Source of the DNA: Boseongicola sp. SB0662_bin_57
GTDB lineage: Bacteria > Pseudomonadota > Alphaproteobacteria > Rhodobacterales > Rhodobacteraceae
NCBI GenBank assembly: GCA_009839535.1
Contig: VXPN01000011.1
Location: 1-5,497 of the forward strand
Reading direction: 5' to 3'
DNA: 5,497 nucleotides
Of this stretch, positions 1-5,483 are shown one piece after another. The notes beneath the pieces are model-generated. The model was not told where the DNA came from. It worked only from the letters and a program-made list of their open reading frames with translations, and made no database searches. Both the position numbers and the translations under genes were made by a program. How positions within the stretch are numbered: position 1 is the stretch's first letter; each line of letters begins with the position of its first letter.

Positions 1-23
1 GTTGCGATGGTGGGTCTGAACAT
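1..23 (-). CDS. Possible 5' end of a leftward gene (partial, unidentified)
   Basis: Read leftward, an ATG at 23-21 opens a frame M-F-R-P-T-I-A that runs off the window edge. It is preceded by AGGAGA (34-29) with five bases between, which is a good Shine-Dalgarno arrangement. Only seven codons are visible, so no product can be named. If real, this gene is divergent from lpxC and shares the long region at 37-816 as its upstream DNA. The competing reading is a plus-strand gene entering from the left: frame 1 is open as V-A-M-V-G-L-N-I-G-L-S and stops with TGA at 34-36. The Shine-Dalgarno match favours the leftward gene, but only moderately. Confidence 0.4.
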
Positions 24-28
24 TGGTC

Positions 29-34
29 TCTCCT
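29..34 (-). promoter_or_regulatory. Ribosome binding site for the leftward edge gene
   Basis: The minus strand reads AGGAGA, five bases before the ATG at 23. This is the main evidence that a leftward gene starts at the edge. A small hairpin (GTCGG-TTG-CCGAC, 38-50) lies just upstream of it in the same leader. Confidence 0.4.
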
Positions 35-71
35 GATGTCGGTTGCCGACGCGAGGCCAAGGGATACGCGG

Positions 72-87
72 CGACAGTGGACTGTCG
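72..87. repeat. 16-bp palindrome, operator-like
   Basis: CGACAGT, a two-base GG spacer, then ACTGTCG: seven perfectly complementary positions on each side. It lies about 50 bp upstream of the putative leftward start at 23, where a repressor or activator dimer site would be expected. It could also fold in RNA as a 6-bp stem with a four-base loop. There is no T-run on either side, so it is not an intrinsic terminator. The binding protein cannot be named. Confidence 0.35.
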
Positions 88-163
88 AGCCGGCGCATGC
101 ACGATCGGACGAGGGTGCCGTCCTGGCCGGCTGCCGCAAATGGTGCAATCTGCATGAGAATAG

Positions 164-185
164 TGCAAGTGCGCAATCGCTTGCA
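164..185. repeat. Imperfect inverted repeat in a TGCA-rich cluster
   Basis: TGCAAGTG (164-171) pairs with CGCTTGCA (178-185) around CGCAAT. Seven Watson-Crick pairs and one T-G wobble are possible. The surrounding 50 bp repeats the same elements: GTGCAA at 143 and 163, GCGCAA at 171, TGCATG at 151 and 183. The clustering suggests a binding region or a folded leader rather than coding sequence, but nothing here identifies a regulator. Confidence 0.25.
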
Positions 186-741
186 TGCATGGCGCGGACG
201 CGGCGCCGAAAGCCAGATTCCAAGGCGATGGGATCTGGCGCATGTCCTCTTGCCTGCGTTCATCCCGGACGGCAGCCGTTTCATCCTTCGGAGCGACGCG
301 CCACGCGTTGAAAGTCCTGCCACGGAACAGGATTGAGTCCATCCCCTGATCCGCCCTCGGTTCCGTTCGGAAGCGCACCACCCGCTCGCGTGTCCGGCAG
401 CGAGGGCATCTGTGTGGCGGGGCATCGAGGAACGCGCGGAACTCCGCCTTTGCAGCGTCCGTGGCCTCCGGCAACGACACGACCTCTGCCGCTGGACGCA
501 ATCGCGGAGCGCGGCGAACGTTGCAGGTGATCCATTTCCGGGCTCCGGCCACGGGGACCTGCCGAACGCAACGGGGAACAGGGTCCGTGTCAGCGTCGCC
601 GAAGGCAAATTTGGGCGCGTCAATCAAGCCTGCATGCGCGCCCTGGCTGGCCCCGAAGCGGCCTTTGCGCGAATGCCTGCCCTTTGGGCGACAAACCGCC
701 GAATTGCCGCAGCCTTGTTTCAGGATGTTGCAATGATTGTT

Positions 742-770
742 TTGAGGGTGTGGTCCCGTGAGTGTAGCAT
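742..770 (+). promoter_or_regulatory. Candidate sigma-70-type promoter for lpxC
   Basis: TTGAGG (742-747) and TAGCAT (765-770) are separated by 17 bases, each matching four of six consensus positions. Transcription would start near 777 and give a leader of about 40 bases before the TTG at 817. The match is only moderate, and other promoters further upstream in the gene-free region are possible. If this promoter is the only one, the short ORF at 733-801 would not be fully transcribed. Confidence 0.25.
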
Positions 771-805
771 GCACGCGTCGGACTGGGGGGTTCGGCGCTG
801 AATTC

Positions 806-809
806 AGGA
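806..809 (+). promoter_or_regulatory. Ribosome binding site deciding the TTG start of lpxC
   Basis: AGGA lies seven bases before TTG at 817-819. No ATG or GTG in the lpxC frame is placed to give the conserved N-terminus (Q-T-A-V-R-S-S-V-V-F-V-G-T-G-L-H), so this site together with the family alignment supports the rare TTG start. The same octamer TTCAGGAT (803-810) occurs at 719-726, in front of an ATG at 733. Confidence 0.55.
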
Positions 810-816
810 TATTTTC

Positions 817-1740
817 TTGCAGACAGCAGTCAGATCTTCGGTGGTCTTCGTCGGTACCGGGCTGCACACGGGACAGGCGGTTTGCGTGACCGTGCAGCCA
901 GCACCTGCCGACTACGGCATCTGGTTTCGTCGCACGGATGTCAAGGGGGTGGACCCGCTGGTTCCCGCCCGCTGGAATCGGGTCACCAATACGGAACTCA
1001 ACACGCGCATCACAAATCATGACGGTGTCAGCGTTTCGACGATCGAGCACATCATGGCCGCTTTCGCAGGTTGCGGCCTGCACAACGCGTTGGTTGAGAT
1101 TGATGGTCCTGAGGTGCCGTTGCTGGACGGTTCGTCCGCGCCATTCGTCGCTGGACTCCTTTCGTGCGGCCTGGAGATGCTTGATGCACCGGTGTCCGCC
1201 ATTCGCGTGCTTCGACCGGTGGAGGTGACGCACGGCGATGCCGCGGCCGCCCTCATGCCCTCGGACGATCTCAAGATCGAGTTCGAGATCGACTTCGCCG
1301 ACGCGGTCATCGGTCGCCAGGAAAAGAGCCTGAACATGGCGAACGGCGCCTTCGTGTACGAACTTTGCAACAGCCGCACGTTTTGCCGGAAGGCCGACAT
1401 CGACGAGATGCGTGCGCGTGGCTTGATCCTTGGCGGATCGGTCACCTCTGCCGTCGTCGTGGATGGCGACGATGTCGTGACCCCGGGCGGAATGCGCCAT
1501 GCAGACGAGCCCGTGCGCCACAAGATGCTCGACGCGTTCGGAGATCTCGCGCTGGCAGGCGCCCCGATCATTGGTCGCTATGTCGGCCGGCGTGCGGGTC
1601 ACGCCACGACCAACCAGTTGTTGCGCAGGCTCCTTGCCGACCCGGAGGCATTCGAGATCGTGGAGTGTGATTCCCAGATGGCCAGCCGCCTTCCCGGCGC
1701 TGGTCTCGTGCGCGAAGACGCTCCTGGCATTGCGGCCTGA
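817..1740 (+). CDS. lpxC: LpxC, UDP-3-O-acyl-N-acetylglucosamine deacetylase
   Basis: A zinc-dependent cytoplasmic enzyme that removes the acetyl group from UDP-3-O-acyl-GlcNAc, the committed step of lipid A synthesis. The 307 aa are the usual length, and the two-domain LpxC fold is recognisable throughout. Visible motifs: V-G-T-G-L-H-T-G (12-19); S-T-I-E-H (74-78), carrying the catalytic Glu77 and first zinc ligand His78; L-D-G-S-S-A-P-F (103-110); S-R-T-F (186-189) and L-G-G-S (205-208); H-K-M-L-D (235-239), carrying zinc ligands His235 and Asp239; and G-H (261-262), with the His of the active site. These correspond to E. coli His79, His238, Asp242 and His265. All key residues are present, so the gene should be functional. 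It starts with TTG, fixed by AGGA seven bases upstream and by the conserved N-terminus. The C-terminus ends in the small nonpolar run G-I-A-A; LpxC is known to be controlled by proteolysis from its C-terminal tail in E. coli, but whether that applies here is unknown. It is followed by bamD after 86 bp. Confidence 0.97.
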   Translation: MQTAVRSSVVFVGTGLHTGQAVCVTVQPAPADYGIWFRRTDVKGVDPLVPARWNRVTNTELNTRITNHDGVSVSTIEHIMAAFAGCGLHNALVEIDGPEVPLLDGSSAPFVAGLLSCGLEMLDAPVSAIRVLRPVEVTHGDAAAALMPSDDLKIEFEIDFADAVIGRQEKSLNMANGAFVYELCNSRTFCRKADIDEMRARGLILGGSVTSAVVVDGDDVVTPGGMRHADEPVRHKMLDAFGDLALAGAPIIGRYVGRRAGHATTNQLLRRLLADPEAFEIVECDSQMASRLPGAGLVREDAPGIAA

Positions 1741-1771
1741 ACGCAGCCTGCGAATCCAGCCCAAAACCAAT

Positions 1772-1799
1772 TTGCACCGCTATCTTCCCGTGCTACCAA
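1772..1799 (+). promoter_or_regulatory. Weak candidate promoter for bamD-recN
   Basis: In the 86-bp gap after lpxC, TTGCAC (1772-1777) is followed after 16 bases by TACCAA (1794-1799), which is preceded by TGC as in an extended -10. It would give bamD-recN some independence from lpxC. The -10 match is poor, and read-through from lpxC is equally likely because no terminator hairpin is visible in the gap. Confidence 0.2.
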
Positions 1800-1813
1800 G
1801 CAGTCCGGTACTC

Positions 1814-1820
1814 AAGGTGG
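1814..1820 (+). promoter_or_regulatory. Ribosome binding site of bamD
   Basis: AAGGTGG ends six bases before the ATG at 1827. It supports this start, which also places the lipobox at a normal distance from the N-terminus. Confidence 0.5.
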
Positions 1821-1826
1821 TTTGGC

Positions 1827-2684
1827 ATGACGGAATTGAGAAAGTGGACAAAGGGCGTGCAGCGACTTGCCCTGACCGGGACATGCCTGTTGATGATGGC
1901 AAGCTGTGCGGCTTTCCAGCAGTCGGAAGATGCCGAGTCACTCGAGGACCTCACTGCCGAGGAGATATATCGGAGAGCGGAGTTCACGCTTGACTCCGGC
2001 GACGGAGCGGAGGCTGCCGATCTTTTCGGCGAGGTTGAAAGGCTTTATCCGTATTCCGAACTGGCGCGGCGCGCGCTTGTCATGCAGGCCTATTCCTACC
2101 ATCTGGACCGGGACTACGAGGCGGCGCGGGGAGCGGCCGAGCGATTCCTGGGCAACTATCCGGCTGACGAAGACGCCCCTTGGGCGCAGTACATCGTGGC
2201 GCTGTCCTATTACGACCAGATCGACGACGTGGGACGGGACCAGGGATTGACGTTTCAGGCGCTTCAGGCGCTTCGAACGGTCATTGAGACGTACCCCGAC
2301 AGCGAACATGCGCGATCGGCATCTCTCAAGTTCGATCTGGCCTTTGATCATCTCGCCGCCAAGGAGATGGAAGTGGGCCGCTACTATCTCAAGCGGGGCC
2401 ATTACCTTGCGGCCGTCAATCGCTTTCGGGTCGTCGTCGAGGACTTCCAGACCACGAGCCAGACGCCGGAGGCGCTGCACAGGTTGGTCGAAGGCTATCT
2501 CGCACTTGGCCTGGAGAGTGAGGCCCAGACCGCCGGAGCCGTTCTTGGCCACAACTTCAGGGGCACCGAATGGTACGAGTCCAGCTACGCGTTGCTGAAT
2601 GGCAACGGGCTTGAGCCTGCGGCAAGGGGTGACAGCTGGTTAAGGCGGGTGCTCAGGCAGACGCTTCGCGGCGAGTGGCTCTGA
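1827..2684 (+). CDS. bamD: BamD, outer-membrane protein assembly lipoprotein
   Basis: Essential lipoprotein partner of BamA in the complex that folds beta-barrel proteins into the outer membrane; it sits on the periplasmic face. The 285-aa product begins with a lipoprotein signal: basic N-region (R5, K6, K9, R13), hydrophobic core (about 14-24) and lipobox M-A-S-C with the lipidated Cys27. Ala follows the Cys, compatible with outer-membrane sorting. The mature part is a series of TPR-like helical pairs from about 43 to 250. Family hallmarks are the Y-x-x-A-x-x-x-L-D-S-G-D start (48-59), L-Y-P-Y-S (73-77), F-L-G-N-Y-P (107-112), the conserved A-L-S-Y-Y-D-Q-I segment (125-132) with the following D-Q-G, and Y-Y-L-K-R-G-H-Y-x-A-A (186-196). 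It is longer than E. coli BamD (245 aa), mostly through a C-terminal tail (about 255-285) that is common in alphaproteobacteria. No truncation is seen. recN follows after 10 bp, pointing to co-transcription. Confidence 0.95.
   Translation: MTELRKWTKGVQRLALTGTCLLMMASCAAFQQSEDAESLEDLTAEEIYRRAEFTLDSGDGAEAADLFGEVERLYPYSELARRALVMQAYSYHLDRDYEAARGAAERFLGNYPADEDAPWAQYIVALSYYDQIDDVGRDQGLTFQALQALRTVIETYPDSEHARSASLKFDLAFDHLAAKEMEVGRYYLKRGHYLAAVNRFRVVVEDFQTTSQTPEALHRLVEGYLALGLESEAQTAGAVLGHNFRGTEWYESSYALLNGNGLEPAARGDSWLRRVLRQTLRGEWL
2256..2273 (+). repeat. Two tandem 9-bp copies inside bamD
   Basis: CAGGCGCTT occurs twice in direct succession and encodes Q-A-L-Q-A-L (residues 144-149 of BamD) in frame. 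It lies within a helix of the TPR array and keeps the frame, so it looks like a harmless local duplication or coincidence of codon choice. Confidence 0.4.
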
Positions 2685-2694
2685 CGCAAATGAC

Positions 2695-4344
2695 ATGCTG
2701 AGAAGTCTCGACATCCGGGACATTCTGATCATCGAAAGGCTGGAGTTGACGCTTTGTCCCGGCTTGAACGTGCTGACCGGGGAGACCGGGGCCGGCAAGA
2801 CGATTTTCCTGGATGCACTTGGCTTCGTGCTTGGCTGGCGCGGTCGCGCCGAACTGGTTCGTGCGGGCGCGGAACAAGGAGAGGTAATTGCCGAATTCGA
2901 CCTTGCTCGTGATCATGCCGCTCGCGACGTGCTGAAGGAGGCCGGCATCCCCGCAGAAGACGGCTTGATCCTGAGGCGCGTGAATGCACGAGACGGGCGG
3001 AAGACATCCTGGGTCAATGACCGTCGGGTGTCTGGCGAGGTGCTCAGGCAGCTTTCGGACGCCTTGGTGGAGGTCCATGGACAACATGATGACCGAGGAC
3101 TCTTGAATCCAGGTGTTCATCGTCGGTTGCTGGATGCGTTTGGCGGGCTTGAGAACAATGTGGCGCGATGCCGGACGACCTGGAGCGGCCTCAAGGACGC
3201 GGAATCCGCGCTGGCCGATACGGAAGCTCGGCTTGCGGTTGCGCGCAAGGAAGAGGATTTCCTGCGTCACGCGGTCGACGAGATGGACCGGCTTGCTCCG
3301 GAGGTCGGGGAAGACGTCAGGCTGGATGCAAGGCGTCGGCTGATGCGGGCTTCCGGACAGATACGCGCGGATGTCGCGCGCGCGCGCACGGCGCTTGGTC
3401 CGGACGGGGCGGAGGGCATGATGCGTAACGCATCGCGATGGCTGGACGGCGCCGCCGCGAGCGCCGAAGGCGTGCTGGACGATCCCATGGCGGCCTTGTC
3501 GAGAGCGATGGAGGAAGTCGGCAACGCCGAGCAGGGCGTGGCCATGGCTCTCGAGGTCTTGGAGTTTGACGCGGCCGAACTTGAGCGTGTGGAGGAGCGG
3601 CTGTTTGACATTCGTGCGCTGTCGCGGAAGCACGATGTGCCGCCAGACGATCTCCCAGGCCTTGCAGAGGAGTTTCGGGCAAGGCTTGCGGTGCTTGATG
3701 ACGGAGCAAGCGGCCTGATGGAGCGAAAGCGAGCTGTGGATGATGCCCGGAAGGCTTATGACGCTGCGGCGGTCGAACTCGGAAAGGCGCGGACGGCTGC
3801 GGCGAAGAAGCTGGATGCGGCGATGTCCCGGGAGTTGCCGCCGTTGAAGATGGAGCGAGCGAGTTTCTCGACGCGAGTCGCCAGGGCGGACCCCGGCCCC
3901 GAGGGCGGGGAGCATGTCGCGTTCACGATAGCAACGAATCCGGGAATGCCTGCCGGCCCCTTGAACAGGATTGCGTCAGGCGGCGAACTCAGCCGGTTTC
4001 TCCTTGCGCTCAAGGTGTGCCTCACGGTCGGCGCGGACGACCTGACAATGATCTTCGACGAAATAGATCGCGGCGTCGGAGGTGCCACATCCGATGCGGT
4101 TGGCCGACGGCTTGAGGCCTTGGCGTGCGGGTCGCAGGTGCTGGTGGTGACCCACAGCCCGCAGGTTGCGGCACGAGCGGCGCATCATTGCAGGGTCGAA
4201 AAGACGGTCGAGGGCGGCGTGACTTTGAGCCGGGTGACACCCTTGTCGGACGATGAACGCGTTGACGAGATTGCCAGAATGCTCTCCGGCGATACCGTGA
4301 CCGATGAGGCAAGGGCAGCGGCAAGGGCCTTGCTGGCCGCGTGA
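2695..4344 (+). CDS. recN: RecN, SMC-like DNA repair ATPase
   Basis: An SMC-family ATPase that acts early in recombinational repair of double-strand breaks, on DNA in the cytoplasm. The 549 aa match the family length (about 550). The N-terminal head has Walker A G-E-T-G-A-G-K-T (29-36), with Thr where most RecN proteins have Ser, a conservative change, and the H-G-Q-H segment (128-131) with the Q-loop-like Gln130. A helical coiled-coil part runs roughly 150-375; it includes the family motif L-E-R-V-E-E-R-L-F-D-I-R-A-L-S-R-K-H (296-313) and is shorter than in true SMCs. The C-terminal head has the ABC signature S-G-G-E-L-S (428-433), Walker B M-I-F-D-E-I-D (452-458, Asp455/Glu456) and the switch His487 in V-T-H-S-P-Q. 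All ATPase motifs are intact. No strong Shine-Dalgarno is visible before the ATG and the gene lies 10 bp behind bamD, so translation is probably coupled. No obvious alphaproteobacterial SOS box (GTTC-N7-GTTC) was seen immediately upstream. Confidence 0.97.
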   Translation: MLRSLDIRDILIIERLELTLCPGLNVLTGETGAGKTIFLDALGFVLGWRGRAELVRAGAEQGEVIAEFDLARDHAARDVLKEAGIPAEDGLILRRVNARDGRKTSWVNDRRVSGEVLRQLSDALVEVHGQHDDRGLLNPGVHRRLLDAFGGLENNVARCRTTWSGLKDAESALADTEARLAVARKEEDFLRHAVDEMDRLAPEVGEDVRLDARRRLMRASGQIRADVARARTALGPDGAEGMMRNASRWLDGAAASAEGVLDDPMAALSRAMEEVGNAEQGVAMALEVLEFDAAELERVEERLFDIRALSRKHDVPPDDLPGLAEEFRARLAVLDDGASGLMERKRAVDDARKAYDAAAVELGKARTAAAKKLDAAMSRELPPLKMERASFSTRVARADPGPEGGEHVAFTIATNPGMPAGPLNRIASGGELSRFLLALKVCLTVGADDLTMIFDEIDRGVGGATSDAVGRRLEALACGSQVLVVTHSPQVAARAAHHCRVEKTVEGGVTLSRVTPLSDDERVDEIARMLSGDTVTDEARAAARALLAA

Positions 4345-4345
4345 G

Positions 4346-4361
4346 CGGGACATCAGTCCCG
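4346..4361. terminator. Short hairpin between convergent recN and bmt
   Basis: CGGGAC (4346-4351), loop ATCA, GTCCCG (4356-4361): a perfect 6-bp GC-rich stem with a tetraloop, extendable by a G-T wobble at 4345/4362. It starts two bases after the recN stop and carries the bmt stop codon (TCA on the plus strand, 4353-4355) in its loop. Neither strand has a T-run after it, so it may pause or protect 3' ends of both transcripts rather than act as a strong intrinsic terminator. Confidence 0.4.
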
Positions 4362-5366
4362 TCGCCGCCTGCGTCGTGTGCGGGGAGCGGACGCATTTTC
4401 GGAGGTGCCGTCGTCGACCGACGAGAATCCACCGAGTCGCTCGGCAATTTCTTCCAGCGTGGGAGGCCTTCCCTTTGGCCGGGTTTCGAGTGCCGTGCGC
4501 ATGAGCCGCAGATGCTCTGGCGTTGTTCCGCAGCAGCCGCCGATGATCGTTGCGCCGGCGTCCCGGGCCAGGACGGCGTAATCCGCCATGAGATCCGGAG
4601 TGCCGTCATAGTGGATTTGCCCGTCGACGTATTTGGGAATGCCGGCGTTGCCCTTTGCTATCAGTGGCAGTGCCTGCCCTGTCGCGGCAAAGCCCAGAAC
4701 CGTCCGAAGGAGATCTGATGCCCCGACGCCGCAATTTGCGCCGAAGGCGACCGGCGGCGCGTCGAGCCTCTGGACCATCTTGACCATGTCTGCGCTGGTC
4801 AGGCCCATCATGGTCCGGCCTGCCGTGTCAAAGCTCATTGTTCCGCACCAGGGCACGCCGGTTCGCGCAGCGGCTTCGGCCGCCGCGCGGTACTCGTCCG
4901 GGGCGCTGATCGTCTCGACCCAAAGCAGGTCCGCGCCACCTTCCTTCAGGCCTTCAGCCTGTTCGTGGAATATCTCCACGGCATCGGCATAGGACAACGT
5001 GCCGAGCGGTTCCATGATTTCGCCCGTTGGCCCGATCGAACCGGCGACGATGACCGGGCGACCGGATCCGTCCGCCACGTCGCGGCCGATTTCCGCCGCG
5101 GCCCGGTTCAGTTCGCGAACGCGTCCTTGGCCGTCATGGAGCTTCAGCCGAGACGCGTTTCCGCCGAAGGAGTTCGTCAGGAAGAGGTCGCTGCCTGCGT
5201 CCACGAAGTCCTGATAGAGCCTCCGAATGTCGTTCGGCCTTGCAACATTCCAGAACTCGGGCGCTTCTCCTGCGGACAGCCCCATGTTGAAGAGATTCGT
5301 GCCCGTGGCGCCGTCGGCTAGCAACCAGTCTTCGGTTTCGAGACAGGAACTGACACGGTCGCTCAT
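4353..5366 (-). CDS. bmt: Homocysteine S-methyltransferase (Bmt / MetH N-domain type)
   Basis: Zinc-dependent cytoplasmic methyltransferase that makes methionine from homocysteine. In alphaproteobacteria close relatives are annotated as betaine-homocysteine methyltransferase (glycine betaine as donor); the family is also the homocysteine-binding module of cobalamin-dependent MetH. The 337-aa protein is a single TIM-barrel domain with D-G-A-T-G-T-N (18-24), L-T-N-S-F-G-G-N (63-70), G-S-I-G-P-T-G (109-115), V-E-T-I-S (150-154), A-N-C-G-V-G (210-215) with zinc ligand Cys212, and G-G-C-C-G-T-T (276-282) with zinc ligands Cys278 and Cys279. All three ligands are present. The C-terminus carries a tail with six consecutive arginines. 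The ATG at 5366 is chosen because GGAAGG lies eight bases upstream and the family N-terminus follows; the frame stays open to a TTG at 5489, but that extension would translate a terminator hairpin. The gene is convergent with recN and is not part of its operon. The methyl donor cannot be decided from sequence alone. Confidence 0.9.
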   Translation of the reverse strand: MSDRVSSCLETEDWLLADGATGTNLFNMGLSAGEAPEFWNVARPNDIRRLYQDFVDAGSDLFLTNSFGGNASRLKLHDGQGRVRELNRAAAEIGRDVADGSGRPVIVAGSIGPTGEIMEPLGTLSYADAVEIFHEQAEGLKEGGADLLWVETISAPDEYRAAAEAAARTGVPWCGTMSFDTAGRTMMGLTSADMVKMVQRLDAPPVAFGANCGVGASDLLRTVLGFAATGQALPLIAKGNAGIPKYVDGQIHYDGTPDLMADYAVLARDAGATIIGGCCGTTPEHLRLMRTALETRPKGRPPTLEEIAERLGGFSSVDDGTSENASAPRTRRRRRRD

Positions 5367-5374
5367 TGGCGAGC

Positions 5375-5380
5375 CCTTCC
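5375..5380 (-). promoter_or_regulatory. Ribosome binding site of bmt
   Basis: The minus strand reads GGAAGG, eight bases before the ATG at 5366. It decides the start between 5366 and the longer open frame reaching 5489. Confidence 0.45.
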
Positions 5381-5409
5381 GTTGGTCCCTGCGGAATGCC
5401 ACGGGCCAC

Positions 5410-5453
5410 TCGGTCGCGCAAACCAGATTCGTCCCATGACCGCAAGCGACCGA
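5410..5453 (-). repeat. 8-bp inverted repeat in the bmt leader
   Basis: TCGGTCGC (5410-5417) and GCGACCGA (5446-5453) are perfect reverse complements separated by 28 bases. They lie between the upstream terminator and the bmt Shine-Dalgarno site. The element may be a stem in the leader RNA or two half-sites for a regulator of methionine genes. It did not match the SAM-II, SAH or SAM/SAH riboswitch patterns that I could recall. No clear promoter was found in 5367-5456. Confidence 0.35.
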
Positions 5454-5456
5454 TCC

Positions 5457-5483
5457 AGAAAATGGCCGGGCAGAGCCCGGCCA
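5457..5483 (-). terminator. Intrinsic terminator or attenuator pointing towards bmt
   Basis: TGGCCGGGC (5463-5471), loop AGA, GCCCGGCCA (5475-5483): a perfect 9-bp, very GC-rich stem. Read leftward, it is followed at once by TTTTCT (5462-5457), the hallmark of a Rho-independent terminator. It would end a transcript arriving from the right of the window, or act as an attenuator within a long bmt leader. There is no T-run on the plus-strand side, so it works in one direction only. Confidence 0.6.

Larger units (their letters stand above)
37..816. other. Long region without a convincing gene upstream of lpxC
   Basis: About 780 bp with no reading frame that resembles a known protein. The frames that stay open (for example 43-336, 281-571 on the minus strand, 461-736) are rich in Arg, Cys, Trp and Pro, as expected of chance frames in high-GC DNA. 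The most protein-like is 412-801 (GTG start, GAGGG five bases upstream, 129 aa). By hand count its third-position GC is about 70%, similar to the start of lpxC, but second-position GC is also high at about 57%, and about one residue in six is Arg, so it is not called. No tRNA cloverleaf was recognised. The region does hold a perfect palindrome (72-87), a hairpin-like repeat (164-185), four GCATGC hexamers (95, 183, 632, 767) and a possible 22-codon leader ORF (733-801). ftsZ, normally found here in alphaproteobacteria, is absent. Confidence 0.55.

Noticed and set aside
216..339. GANTC sites (216-220, 335-339) as CcrM/GcrA control elements
   Set aside because: Two scattered pentamers in about 800 bp are near chance expectation and do not lie in a recognisable promoter.
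1017..1571. A 184-codon minus-strand frame opposite lpxC
   Set aside because: Ser/Arg/Pro-rich low-complexity translation in the shadow of lpxC, without a ribosome site or known motif.
1938..2552. A 204-codon minus-strand frame opposite bamD
   Set aside because: Entirely antisense to a clear bamD with intact lipobox and TPR repeats; no domain was recognised in the translation.
2600..2695. LexA (SOS) box before recN
   Set aside because: No GTTC-N7-GTTC pattern is visible near the start, and recN lies 10 bp behind bamD, so a private SOS promoter here is not supported.
3375..3385. Run of alternating CG (11 bases) in recN
   Set aside because: It encodes part of the coiled-coil region in frame and is expected at this GC content; there is no sign of a frameshift.
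2653..3915. A 420-codon open frame on the minus strand opposite recN
   Set aside because: It lies wholly antisense to an unmistakable recN and is rich in Arg, His, Pro and Gln with no recognisable domain. Long antisense frames are common opposite high-GC genes.
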